Shown: positions 14,083-24,492 of the stretch, in pieces
Layout of the letters: each line of letters opens with the position of its first letter
How positions within the stretch are numbered: position 1 is the stretch's first letter
Origin: Macrocystis pyrifera
Taxonomy: Eukaryota; Sar; Phaeophyceae; Laminariales; Laminariaceae
DNA: 64,000 nt
Assembly: GCA_031763025.1 (NCBI GenBank)
Contig: JASSKH010000003.1
Span: 15,558,992-15,622,991 of the forward strand
Direction: 5' to 3'
Translations under genes and position numbers: made by a program
The notes under the pieces: model-generated
The model's database searches: none
What the model was told of the DNA's origin: nothing
What the model saw: the letters and a program-made list of their open reading frames with translations, nothing else

Positions 14083-17000
14083 CCGAACATGGCACCAGGA
14101 CAGAACGGCATATACGTATAGTGGGCCTTCCTTCCTTCCTTCCTTCCGGGCAGTCGTCGCGTGCCCACATCCGACGTCGTTTCCTATCGTGACCACGGGG
14201 CTAGATTTAGCGGAAAAGGGTTACGAGTGCGTGCAATGTGTAACCGCAATGTGAACCCCTATCCCCTTGCAATACAACTATTCCCTTCCGCGTAAGAAGA
14301 CAACAGTCAGTCGTACTGGTAGTCCATCCGACGCACAAACCACGCAAAAAACACAAGGAAAACAAAAAAAAAAAACGTCGATGTGTCATGTCCCCCGCCC
14401 CCCCCCCTGTCCGTCCCCCTACACACCCCTCTACGAAACAAGCCCCTTGCGTGAATGCAGACAACAGTATTTATACCGATTACACCGGAGTAAATAAAAA
14501 GACGAAATACAGCCCAGTCGTACGTAGTCCACCCCATCCATCTTACGCACAAACCACGCGAAACACGTGAAAAAAAATATATATTAAATAAGTAAATAAA
14601 AAAATAAAAAAATAAAAAAAATCTGGAAATGTGTCATGTAAATGCTACTCACATCATCCTTGGTGCCCTCGTCATCCCAGTCTCCCGCCGTCACCCACAG
14701 CCCAATGGCGAGCACCACCAGCGCCACCAGAATCAGCAGCACGCAAGACCACACCAAAAACCAAACCAGGAACGGAATCTGCAGCAGCCCGATATATAAA
14801 AACGCCACCACCATGGCAACCCCGAACCCGAACCCGAAGACGTAGGCCCTCGCCTCAATCACGTCGGCGATGAACTTCGAGAGGTACGTCTCCAGATCCG
14901 ACGAGGTTACATCGTCCCACCGAGAGCTGTTGGTAAAAACGCAATAATTTACGACTGCTTCGTGTTCAACGCGGAGGGTGGGGTGGCGAAGGAGAAACAG
15001 AGAGATAGGTAGTGACTGAGTGCGTGCGCGTCTCAATGCTACATGCTGATAATGTGACAATATAACACGAGCACACAGGGTCTATTCGAGCTGCTGAGGT
15101 GGGTCCAGCCTGCACAACCACACCAAGGCGAAACTTGAAACGCGTCCAAGACATTTTCTTCCACGCGAACAAACATTGCGCGAGCTACATACACACGTAC
15201 ATATTGTAGGTGTGACCAGTCCATCAAAAGCGGTGCAGCCGAATCTCTGCGATTTTTGCCGATTCGGTTCATGAAAACTCCGTTCTTTTGCGTTACAATC
15301 ACAATCAGCTCAGCATCGTCAAGCTGATGCAAGGTGTTCTTGAAACCGTTTGTTTATTTCTCCACAAAAAAAAACGCGGCGGGATTGGAATACACGCTGC
15401 TGTCTGTTGTGCCTGGTGCCCTGGGTACACTGTTGAACAGCAGTTGCGTAGAATAGAACACTGCTGCTGTACGCTGGTACGTGCATATTCATACTGCTGC
15501 GAACAGTACCTGCAGTAGTTTATTGGGCCCAACCGAGTCATTCAAAAGATGAAGCTGCTGCATACACAAAATTGATTGCATAGGCATGAGTGGGGTGGCA
15601 AGACGCATTCGCGGGTGCGCATTTTTCCTTGTCACGCTGAACGACAAATTTCCCGTATCATCGATTTACTGGGTGCCATGCCAAGAATATCTGTAAAAAT
15701 ATACCAGTACCAGTACATTGTATGATACAGCAGTAGTTATCTTAGTTTCGTGACGCGCCTGGCACATCCGATTCCTCCGATTCGTCGGTTCCCTCCGACG
15801 GAGAGCAGTCCTTGACAATACAGTAATTGAGTACTGGATTGATGGCGTAGCGGAGAATCGGGAGCCGTGGGTGAATGGCCGATTGAGCGAGTGAGTATGA
15901 TGGAGTGGTTGATTTTGAGCGAGTGTGGCCTCTATTATGATTTTTTGTGCCAGGTACGTAGCGGCCAGCGGCCAGACGCTTCTCGTCAGACCTTTTTTAT
16001 GCTGCTCGAGCTTGACCAACTGCTGTTGCTCTATGAATACAGGTCTGAACGTAAGATATGGAAGGTGCCGCGAGAAGAACAGCAATAAAACATTTTTAAA
16101 AATCTACATGAAAATACTTGGACACACCCTCCGACGCCAATGGACGTACCTATAAAGCGAAATGAAAAATACTGGAAAATTGTGTTTCGACTTCTGCGGA
16201 TACCATGTCCCCGTAACCAACACGCCTACTCAGCATTCTGCTGCGATGCCGCGATCAGCTGGTATTACGGGGGACCATAGTAAATAGGACCTACGGTACA
16301 CACAAAAACCTACATATATTTACCTATTTTTACAAACAATATTTGGTCCCATTTACTATGGTCCCCTGTAATAGTGCTTGCATGCCTACGAAAAATTGTC
16401 ACTAATGGCGTTGTGCTTCCAGCATGGCCGCCAGCAAGCAGTTCGCAACGGGCGCAAGCAGCAGTCGGCGAACCGGCACCGTAGGCCCCGCCCCCCAGTG
16501 CACCCTTGATACGTGTGAGAAGCGAGTTGGTCATTGGGAGTCCACTTGCCTCCAGAAAGCACGCCGACTCCCAGTGAGACTCCACTATTACGGGGGACCA
16601 TAGTAAATGGGACCAAACTTGTTGGTAAAAATAGATACCCTGGTAGATATATAGGATTTTATGTGTGCTGTAGGTCCTATTTACTATGGTCCTCCGTAAT
16701 AGTTCATCTACACCTATCGTAGGTGCAGTGGGGGGGGGGGGGGGGGGGGGGCTTCCGGTGCTGGATAGACGGGTGCTGTCTTGCGCGAGTTGCGAACTGC
16801 TTGCTGGCGGCCATGCTGACGTTGACCGCGGGGTTCTCTGTCCTATCGGTGAAAAGCACAAGAGTAGTGCAGCAACTGATACCGTGGGGGCGAGTCCAAC
16901 AAGAGCCTTGAGGCTGAGGCCGTAACTACAAAAAAAAAAAAAAAAACTTCAGCGAAAAGCCAACGCAAGCGAGGTTGCACACTCTGCCTATCACACTGAA

Positions 17001-20000
17001 AACACAGAACAACAATGGGCGTGCTGATTTCGTTGGGTAGAAATAACGGTTTAATGTTGAAGATGACAACATCAACAACATGTCAATAACGAGGAAGGAA
17101 GGCAACGGCTTTCAGCTCCTGCCAAACTGGAGCTATTTTCGTTGTTCGCGCCAAGAACATCCAGCCGCGTTGCAATGAATGGCAGTTCGACTCTACAGTA
17201 GTAGTATAGAACTCCCGACCTGAAACGCTCTCCAGCTGTGGTAGGCAGTACCCGTTCGCTATCGCATCGATGTCAGAGGTATCCTCGTTTCGATCGTAGC
17301 GACACAGCACCACGCTGCAAGTCGAGGCAAGCAAGCAGCGACGGCACGACGGAGCATCATTCAGTGTCACATCAAAACGAGCACTTCGTCAACACCAACA
17401 ACATCCTCAGCGACGACAACTTCAACATCGTTCCGTTACCGTATGTAGGGTAGATACAACCAGGACTTCAGAGCAGAGATCGACTACAGCAGTTCGCAGC
17501 GCAAGGTTCATGAAATATCATACGATACGAAGTACATGACATCACCAACCTTAGCATTCAACATGTAAACATGTTCTTTTATACCTACAGCAGTTATTAA
17601 TATTAGTTGTAGTGCACTTTGGTGCATGATACCCTCCCTCAACCTTGCAATTATACGCATGATACGAGGTGAAGGATGAAGGACGTTACGCAGGGCGTAC
17701 AGCAGGCGCCGGACGGGACAAATTCGTCTGCCGAATGCCTATGTACACGAGGCACGAAGAATACTGGCATATATCGTACGTACTATTTAATACAGCCAGT
17801 ATATATAATACTGCTGTACTGGACTCAGGGCACCATTCTTCTTGCAGATCGATCGCAGCTCAGACGTCGGCGAGTCTGCGCGGAGACTAAAATTATAAAT
17901 TTGGCGCCAACTCTCAATATGATACCAGGTACTGGTTGGTGTACAGGAAGCAGCAAGCAAGTCCTTTTGCACCCAACACCAACCGCCAACCCGCACCATG
18001 GGCAGTCGATTTTTTTTTCGTGTCATTTAGGCATACTATACCAAATAATAGGATAATCGGTGCGTTCGTTCGCTTGGGCCGATGTATCACATGAACGTGA
18101 CGCTCAAAAGCTGACTATTGTTAATAACATGCATACGCATTATTCGTGCAGCCGAAAATTTCCCCCCCAAAAAAATCAAGTACAGCAGTAGTAACTGTAT
18201 CTTACGGTGGCATGGTCTGTTTCGTACAAGCAAAACACCACTGAAAGGTTCATCCCAACGCGGAGAGTTCGGCACTTATTGTTTTTTGCCTCGAATGTTC
18301 TTCGCCTCTTCCATCACCGACAAACCGTAAAAGTTCCATCATTCGTTTCGATACCGAGATCAAACACCATGATTTCAAAATAGGAAAAGTGCGGGAAACG
18401 ACTGGTCTCAGAATTTGCCAACTTCGTGTTCTTTCCGATTTTGGAAACAATTTAAAGCAACGGAGATATAGGCACAAGACCGATCCTGGGACAACGTTTC
18501 GTTTCGTTTCGATACGAACATCACACTTTACGATTTCAAATTACAGGACGGAAAACGATTACTTTCATCTATATGCCAAGGTTTGTATCTTGTGTTTTTA
18601 CATCGGCAAAATTCGCGGTGCCACATTTTGTATGCCATCAAAATCAATGATACGGCGGTACAGCAGTAGTGGTAGTACTTGTATCGTAGAGCGTCACAGC
18701 AGAAGCACAAATGACAAACGATGAAGAGTCGACCTGAAGCAAAAAAAAAGTAATACGCATCGCACACGACACTTCTGACGCACGACGAGGAACAAGCCAG
18801 GAACAAGCCAGGAACAATCCAGGGAAGGAAAAGAATACTGGTGTGTGTTCGCTTGATCGCTTGTCGTTGTATGTCTTGTACCTTGTACCTGGTCGGCCGC
18901 ACCTAGTGCGAAGGCATGGTGTTGCGTAGGCTATTAAAGCATTACGGTGTGTTATCTCTGTGTCGTAGTCTGTGACCACAGAGCTCGTATTATCTTTCTA
19001 GGGTGAAGAATCAGCACGGACACTGGGCTTGCTGGATGTCGACGAGTAGAAGAACGGTTTAAAGTGAAGAACACACACACACACACACACCTGGTACCAA
19101 GTACGACATATTTTCAAAAGCCCAAGTCCACATTGATTTATTAATATAGCTACGATATCACTCACGGGAACAATAACACCGAAACAGCAGCGGCTATTCC
19201 GTCTTCTTGTATGTCTACGTTCACCCTCGCATGCTCGGGGCAACGGCACGAACGGACAGACGGAACGTCCCGGCTCAATCGAGCATCCGTCCGAGGAAAC
19301 CGAATCACTTCTGGCTACCTGGTACCAGGGATATAATTAGTAACACGAGCTGTTGCGCTGGCTCAACATTTCGGTCGAAATAGCCGTTTTCCGCCACAGC
19401 CCTCCGCAACACGCGATTTTGGGCGCGCAACTTTTTTGCTCTCTGCCTGCCTACGAGTGTGCAAGTCTACGAACGTATACTCTGTTCGTATGCACTGCTG
19501 TCGTGCTTTTCGCCTTTTGATTTGATTTAATTTGACGCTGATTGCACGTTTATCTTGAGGTGTAAAATATGCTTCAGTCATGACGTGTACATACACAGCA
19601 GTTACTCGTATTACTAGTATACCACTTTATCCCTAAATATAAGGACCTTTTGTATTCAATATCAACGTGAAAATGTTCCTTATATATTTAGGGACAGAGC
19701 GTTATTATATTGCTGTTTCGCAACGTCATTCTTCTCCCCGAACCAGATAGTCAAGTATGAGTTGTGAGTATTTTATCATTACTCGGGAGTCTAGACTACG
19801 TACAGTCTATTTTTTTTAGCCCCCCCTTGGTCCGCATGTCTCGGTCTTCTTTGTGTCGGTTGTGTCGTCCTTGACCCCCATGACTAAACATAGGACTGCT
19901 CGTTTCTGCTTGTTGTTATTATTAATAATAGCTCTTTGTCTCTACCCTTCTCTTGTCTCTTGCCTTCAGTCTGGTCTTCTATTAATAGTGACGTCTTCTT

Positions 20001-23000
20001 TTACGTCCTATGTTGGTCCATCAGCTGGACATACGATATCATAGGACTGATCGTACTAGCAATCAGCAACCTTGTCCTCTGGATTCGTTTTGCGGCCTGA
20101 GCGCATGTTTGTTTCGTTTTTTCTTTCTGCCTTCTGTTCCCTCGTCGGGTGTGTGTTTTTTTTTATTTCATTTTCTTTTTGTCGAGTGTACATACAATAC
20201 CATGGATATGTTCCTGGTGTTATTCGGTTGCAAATGATACGGGCTGGTATACCACAGCTCGTTAGCACCGTTCTCCTTAGGGCCCATCTTAACGAGATTT
20301 TTTTATCAAGATACTCCGCCAATATCTTTTTCGTTTGATTTGATTTGCATCTGATTGGTCGAAAAGTGAACCACCAAGCAGGCATTTTGACTCTTGATTC
20401 AAATAAAACGAAAAAAAAAAACGAGGTCGACAAGTAAGTCTTTTGGGACTTCTTTCGCTCTTCGTGTTATTCAATTTGGGGAGTTTGTCCAACTCGATGT
20501 GGCATGTTCCTGAAACCGAAGCAAGCCACGCAAACTTGAGCCGTGTCATCGACTGCTTCACAGCTGAGATCCACCATTCCCGAGAGACAGGGCCACCGGA
20601 GCAACCGCAGCGCGAGGTCCGACGGCCCCTAACACAGAGTAGACCATCCGCCGCACCTCAAAAATTTACAAGGCCGTCGCAAACCCAGATTTTCATCCCT
20701 CTTTGCCTCGCAAACCACACGAGCACCGGCCAGGTCGCGACTTCGCTCAGAAGTTCGATCGCTGTATCCCCGTCGCTGCTGCCTGCGTGGGGCTTCGGGG
20801 CTGCGACAGCCACCCAAGACGTCCCAAGAGCGATAGCCTCTTCGGCGGTGCCGACCGCGGCGCTCCGGGGAGGACGCGGGCCGTCGCGGGTTGTCGTTGG
20901 TTACCCTCGGGTGTTCGTTGGCCCTTGTGCGTTATTCGATTATTTTTCAAAAACGCTGTTCCTCGAGAGGACCCAAAGGCATATTTTGTCACGAATTTCT
21001 ATTCAAATCAAATCAAATTCAATTTTTCCTACTCGATTATCATGAAAAAGGTTTCTCGTTAAGACGGGCCCTTACCGACCGGCATGATTCTGCCGTGCGC
21101 CCTATTTCGTACTTATTTGTTTTCACCCATCGAAATGCATTTATGTTACAGCCTGTTTTGTGACCACAGCAGGGATACTAGCGAAGTGGGCTAATGTGAG
21201 AACATCATCACAGACCAACAATTGGAAATATCAATGGTACCAGGTACAACCATACCTACACAATAGTAGTCTCGAGTTCGTCCCCGGGATCCCAAACGTA
21301 CAACCTCAAGTGCAGGACTACCATACAGCAGCAACTTTTTAGATTATATACCGGTACAAAAAAAAGCGATACATACGTGTTGAAATAATGTGACGGAAAC
21401 ACAGAAAAGCAGTCAGTGTACCTGGCTGGTACCTGGTACAACTGGTGTACTAGGTACTTCTGTACTGGTACAAAACAATACGCACCAGGCACAACTTATC
21501 ATCTATACGTAGTTGATCGTGGTTATCGCAAGTGTTCTTTCTGAGTTCTGACTGCCCCTTCAAGCTTCCACCTTCCACACTACTCTTTCCCCAAAAATAT
21601 GGAATGTTTTATATTCGTATTTCATACAAACGGTTAATCTGTAATATTTCGGGACAGAGTTGTACTATTCGTATTATAGGAATATGGCAATACCACTCTT
21701 ACTATGCCGTACGTATCACCTACGACGGCATGTACCACCACACACCTCGCGTCCGTTTCGTTTGGGCAACTTCCCACGCATATCCCTGAACCCTCAGTGT
21801 TGACGTAGTACAAGTCTGGTAAGTCCTCAAAGCCCGTATCCCAACCGCAAAGGTTCCCTGAAAAGACGGCGGAGGGGGGAGGCGGGAGGTGTGTGTGTGT
21901 TGTCTTAACATTAAACCGTCCTTTCTACCCAGCTCCATCAGTGCACCCAGTGTCCGTCCTGATTCCTCATCCTAGACAGATACCTGGTACTATCTACGTA
22001 TGTATGTGGTCAGACTGAGATATCGGAAGATCAGAACAAACAGAAAAGAATACGCGCAAATTCATGGGTCAAGCAAGTGAAATGCCAGCGTACCGGGTAC
22101 GACAAGACAACAACGAAAGCAAGCCCAAAAAGTAACTTTTTCGCGAGGTTAATAATAATACCAGGCCTCTTGCACTGGAAAATAATTGCAGCTTTGGAAG
22201 CTGCAAGGCCCAGGGGCACCATGGGGCAAGGAAGCTCTTTGAACTACTCGTATATGCTACCAAATGGTCCACAGCAGCAGTGAGACGTATCATAGGGTCC
22301 TCCTGTTGTGCGACGTACGTACAGCAGTGTATGTAGTATACACTGCTGCTGAAGCTCCATCGAAATCAAACGTCAAACGCCACTCTGTCCGGAAATGTAA
22401 GGGCCGTTTGGTCATCAATATATATATCAAAGAGCTCCTTACATTTCCGGGCGGACTTGCATCATCTATCCAACTAACATGTAGGGTGCACCACCTGACA
22501 CATTGCCAATAACACTCTTAGCAAGAAGCAAAAAGGCCGCAATTGGTCATTGTTCTGAGACCAGGTCCTACTTGGGCAGCGTGGTGCTGGATATGACAGC
22601 AGTGTACTCGTGTACGTACGCGCGCGATGTTGTACGTGCGAGACGTCAAAATAATTCGAAGAAACACCAAAGAGCCAACGCAATGTACGAGCACGGATGT
22701 ACCATTATGACTCTTGCACAGGAGCAACGGTCGCAGCAGCACCCGCATGTTTAAAATTGATTTCTATACTCGTACAGCAGTCGTACGCGTAATAGGATTG
22801 CAGTCCCGTTTTTGGGACAAATTACTTCGAATTTGGGTGGTTCGTAAACAAAACGGGACTGCAGTTCTGAACTGGCAACTGAAGACCGCTCCAACTAAAA
22901 GACACCTCGCAATGCAGAATGCACACATACAAGGTGCGCGGTTCTCACCTTCATGGTCTGTAGGGGACAAGAGCTTCTGCACATCCCCCTGAAGCAGCAG

Positions 23001-23515
23001 CAGAGTAGCAGCGGTGGACGATTACGAACAATGAACAGCAGCAGTATTATGGGTCTTGCTGTACTGCTGTTGTGGAGAAGCATGTTCCGCGATGTTATTG
23101 TTGTTCTATCAAGTGGTGCACTACGTACAGACAGCGACTGCCTGTCGACCTTTGAGAGAGACGCACCGGGCAAGTCAATGGAGACGAAGGATGCAGGCTG
23201 CTATAGGGCTAGGCTAGAAGATGAGGAATACAAACGAACGCGGACGACCTGCGAGCTATCGCTGTACCGGCTCGTCTATCTAGAATCGTGAAATGATGAC
23301 CCTAGTAAGATGACGGCGGCTGGTGCTCAACGTGCTCGCACCCCATTGTTTGTTCGTGTCACGCATACCTCTCGAACACTGGATATGCCCACGGCAGTCA
23401 TGGCTATCCACATCGCGACGATGGCCACCAAGAAGATGATGTCCGTACATTTGCGATTCCTCACGGGTCCATCGAAGTCCGGAGGTGCCGACAGCTTGTC
23501 ATGCATGCCGGTCAT
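6204..23515 (-). CDS. Choline transporter-like protein (CTL/SLC44 family), multi-exon
   Basis: A multi-pass membrane protein of the CTL/SLC44 family; animal members move choline or related solutes, and the substrate here is unknown. Exons read on the minus strand: 23369-23515, a gap, then 14653-14926, 13866-13907, 12881-13015, 11371-11487, 10722-10814, 9975-10124, 9230-9376, 8124-8246 and a last exon ending at 6983 on its 5' side. Each from 14926 onward has a GT donor and AG acceptor and joins in phase. Family signatures are clear: LAIGVIKEAGRSIAAMPLI, VAQWYFARNK, FHIGTAAFGGLIVAIVE, CLEKCIRFINKNAYVQ, NFCTSARKAFFLIARNI, and YFTGKMITSVYGMAITTIL with LQCF near the C terminus. About 150 residues between exon 1 and the 14926 exon, the extracellular loop in this family, were not found. 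The last frame stays open to a TAA at 6204, longer than usual, so the true end may involve another intron. Confidence 0.85.
8610..8768 (-). mobile_element. SINE-B 3' part and G run in a CTL intron
   Basis: CATGCATGGCCGTAGTCGTA, the block through ATGCCGGGACGGAGCACGTC and the CACCAAGCGCGG block match SINE-B; the copy breaks off near 8740 and is followed by a G run at 8747-8768. Orientation is the same as the CTL gene. Confidence 0.7.
9561..9690 (+). mobile_element. Two SINE-B 3' ends in tandem
   Basis: TATGGTCATACGACTACGGC occurs at 9583 and again at about 9651, each followed by CATGCA(T/C)GACACGA. The second is preceded by TTGTAGGGATGCGGGGGTCT as in longer copies. This orientation is opposite to most SINE-B copies in the window. 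They lie in the CTL intron between 9376 and 9975. Confidence 0.65.
10207..10480. repeat. Poly-G tract and long poly-C tract in a CTL intron
   Basis: A G run of over 20 bases at 10207-10230 and a C run of over 50 bases at about 10427-10480, separated by unrelated sequence. Proline-rich and glycine-rich frames crossing these runs are not genes. Confidence 0.9.
10953..11000 (-). repeat. Short SINE-C fragment
   Basis: CATCACTTTTACTTTCCAGC matches the same block at the low-coordinate end of the SINE-C copies at 29908 and 60709, then similarity fades. Confidence 0.45.
11832..11960. repeat. GTGAAAC-rich degenerate tandem repeat
   Basis: CGTGAAACCGTCGTGAAACG begins a run in which GTGAAAC or ATGAAAC recurs about every 15-20 bases for 120 bases (CCGTGAAACTGTCGTGATGA, CCGTGAAACCCGG). 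The motif resembles the GGCGTGAAAATCACGCC unit at 5905-6120, and GGCATGAAA forms recur near 12071 and 12232. Confidence 0.5.
13430..13461. repeat. CTAC microsatellite
   Basis: Eight tandem CTAC units in the CTL intron between exons 12881-13015 and 13866-13907. Confidence 0.9.
14018..14080. repeat. GA microsatellite
   Basis: About 60 bases of nearly pure GA dinucleotide in a CTL intron. A CCTT microsatellite follows at 14128-14147. Confidence 0.9.
14653..14926 (-). CDS. CTL/SLC44 exon with two to three membrane helices
   Basis: Begins after ACCAACAG and ends before GTGAGT. It encodes SRWDDVTSSDLETYLSKF, then hydrophobic segments (GFGFGVAMVVAFLYIGLL and VWSCVLLILVALVVLAIGLW), and an acidic loop GDWDDEGTKDD. 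It starts with one base finishing a codon, so the missing upstream exon must end with two spare bases; exon 1 ends in phase 0, which confirms that at least one exon is missing. Confidence 0.8.
14927..16260. other. CTL intron or upstream region, no exon recognised
   Basis: I looked on the minus strand for the missing CTL loop exons and found none that fit phase and motif. Open frames at 15039-15332 and 15666-16085 have no family resemblance. Confidence 0.4.
16262..16378. mobile_element. TA-flanked MITE (family G), copy 1
   Basis: Terminal inverted repeats TTACGGGGGACCATAGTAAA and its partner TTTACTATGGTCCCCTGTAA enclose an AT-rich middle. TA flanks both ends, as expected for Tc1/mariner-type target duplication. 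Related copies are at 16586 and 47252. Confidence 0.8.
16586..16704. mobile_element. TA-flanked MITE (family G), copy 2
   Basis: TTACGGGGGACCATAGTAAA on the left and TTTACTATGGTCCTCCGTAA on the right, each bordered by TA, same structure and length as copy 1. Confidence 0.8.
16728..16752. repeat. Poly-G tract
   Basis: A G run of over 20 bases just outside the second family G MITE. Confidence 0.85.
16930..18957. other. No gene recognised
   Basis: Intron or intergenic sequence within the CTL span. It contains a poly-A run near 16931 and scattered TACAGCAGT words, but no coding exon I can support. Confidence 0.4.
18958..19092 (+). repeat. Dispersed repeat family A, copy 2
   Basis: Nearly identical to the copy at 35457-35578: both run GTCGTAGTCTGTGACCACAG, GGTGAAGAATCAGCACGGAC, GCTTGCTGGATGTCGACGAG, AGAACGGTTTAA and end in an AC microsatellite. 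The high identity suggests recent spread. Confidence 0.8.
19633..19697. mobile_element. Short MITE with CCCTAAATATAAGGA ends
   Basis: TCCCTAAATATAAGGA and TCCTTATATATTTAGGGA are near-perfect inverted ends about 64 bases apart. The structure resembles the GGAAATGTAAGG group at 22387 and 35157. Confidence 0.6.
20280..21071. mobile_element. PIF/Harbinger-like non-autonomous DNA element (792 bp)
   Basis: The left end GGGCCCATCTTAACGAGATT and the inverted right end GGGCCCGTCTTAACGAGAAA match over about 17 bases; similarity resumes further in at GTTTGATTTGATTTG / AATTTGATTTGATTTG. Both ends are flanked by TTA (20277-20279 and 21072-21074), the 3-bp target duplication typical of PIF/Harbinger. The GC-rich interior (20570-20940) has open frames of about 200 and 119 codons but no transposase motif I recognise. 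Confidence 0.7.
21900..21980 (-). repeat. Dispersed repeat family A, copy 3
   Basis: CTTAACATTAAACCGTCCTT, CCCAGTGTCCGTCCTGATTC and CATCCTAGACAG are the reverse of the family A blocks, with the repeat's beginning missing. Confidence 0.6.
22387..22456. mobile_element. MITE with GGAAATGTAAGG ends (family F)
   Basis: CCGGAAATGTAAGGGCCGTT on the left and CTCCTTACATTTCCGG on the right form inverted ends around an AT-rich centre. A relative is at 35157-35222; a weaker one is near 23944-24004. Confidence 0.6.
22796..22876. mobile_element. Palindromic MITE with CTGCAGTCCCGTTT ends (family E), copy 1
   Basis: TTGCAGTCCCGTTTTTGGGA and AACAAAACGGGACTGCAG are inverted ends of an 80-base palindrome. Other copies are at 30550, 34102 and 48655. 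Confidence 0.7.
23369..23515 (-). CDS. First coding exon of the CTL/SLC44 gene
   Basis: Forty-nine codons from the ATG at 23515 to a donor at 23368 (GAG then GTATGC). The peptide starts MTGMHDKLSAPPDFDGPV, followed by RNRKCTDIIFLVAIVAMW, the usual N-terminal block of CTL proteins (a GP-x-x-N/R-R-x-C-T-D motif, then the first membrane helix). It lies 8.4 kb upstream of the next recognised exon on the same strand. I infer it belongs to the same gene because no second CTL gene is visible; a separate truncated copy cannot be excluded. Confidence 0.7.
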
Positions 23516-24369
23516 CCTGGTCACTCGAGGTGACGAAGTCGGACCACAGACCACACTCCCTCCCTCCCTCCTCCTTCCTGTCGCTTTTGCTTTTGAGGCC
23601 GTTGATAATCGAATTGATGACAAGGGTACCTGCTCCTGCTTTCAGAGGGAAGCAAAAAAAAAAAGCAAAGTTCGCGAAGCACTCCCTCCTTCGCTTACCG
23701 AGACCTCTCTCTCGCTATCCAATTGCCCGGCGTGCTCTCTCCTCTCGCCTCGCTTTCAGCCGCCGCTCGATCTCTAGCACAACGTGTTTGATAAGAAGTG
23801 GTCTCTTTTGCGGAAACGACTGCTGCCGCTGCTGCTGGTGCTGTTGTACGTCGGGAGGATGGATGGGGCGGTTCAGCTCTCTCCACAACACCAGTCCGAA
23901 TTAACGCGAAGCCTACTCGCCCCTCGGTTCTTACATACAAACATGACCGGAAATATAAGGTATTTTTTTATTTTAGTATGGAATGTAAACGGTCATTATA
24001 TTTACGTACACTTCGGTACGCAGCCCGATACGTTTCCTCCTAAGATTTCATTTTCTCGGAATCTTCCCGGGGGGTACGTAATTTTATACTACTACAGTTG
24101 TATTTAGTATGGCCCAATAAAGGTACTGGGGTTGGTCATGAACTGAATTTTCGATTTTTCGAAAGGTTAAAAATCCAGCGCTCCGGCAGGAAAGTTGTGA
24201 GGAACGATACGAGTACAGGTACACCGACCGAGTACTTTATTCATACCAACGAGTCGCTCATCAATCCAATCGATCAATGTTCCGTTGTACTGTTTTACAT
24301 AACCACAGCAGCATACCATCAATGCAATTGCAATATATGTACAGCGGTATTAATAATCATCAGTCGTTG
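23516..24369. promoter_or_regulatory. Region upstream of the CTL start
   Basis: Lies 5' of the proposed CTL start codon. It holds a C/T-rich stretch (23560-23780, pyrimidine-rich on the plus strand) and a faint family F MITE at 23944-24004. I see no defined core promoter motif, and the transcription start is not determined. Confidence 0.25.
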
Positions 24370-24492
24370 TTTTCTTCACATTAAACCGTTCTTTCTACCC
24401 GTCCGTCGACATCCAGCACAACCAGTGTCCGTGCCGATTCTTCAATCCTAGAGAGATTCAAGTTCTGTGGTCACGACGCTACGCCACAGAGA
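24370..24492 (-). repeat. Dispersed repeat family A, copy 4
   Basis: CTTCACATTAAACCGTTCTT, CGTCGACATCCAGCACAACC and CTGTGGTCACGACGC are the reverse complement of the family A blocks over nearly their full length. Confidence 0.75.

Larger units (their letters stand above)
16422..16815. repeat. Inverted repeat arms enclosing a MITE
   Basis: CAGCATGGCCGCCAGCAAGC followed by AGTTCGCAAC at about 16422-16452 reappears inverted at about 16785-16815. Read outward from the centre, both arms encode a similar peptide (C-A-x-CELLAGGHA). The TA-flanked MITE at 16586-16704 sits between the arms. Confidence 0.6.

Noticed and set aside
20443..21045. 200-codon plus-strand frame as a host gene
   Set aside because: It runs out through the right inverted end of the TTA-flanked element and has no domain; treated as element interior.
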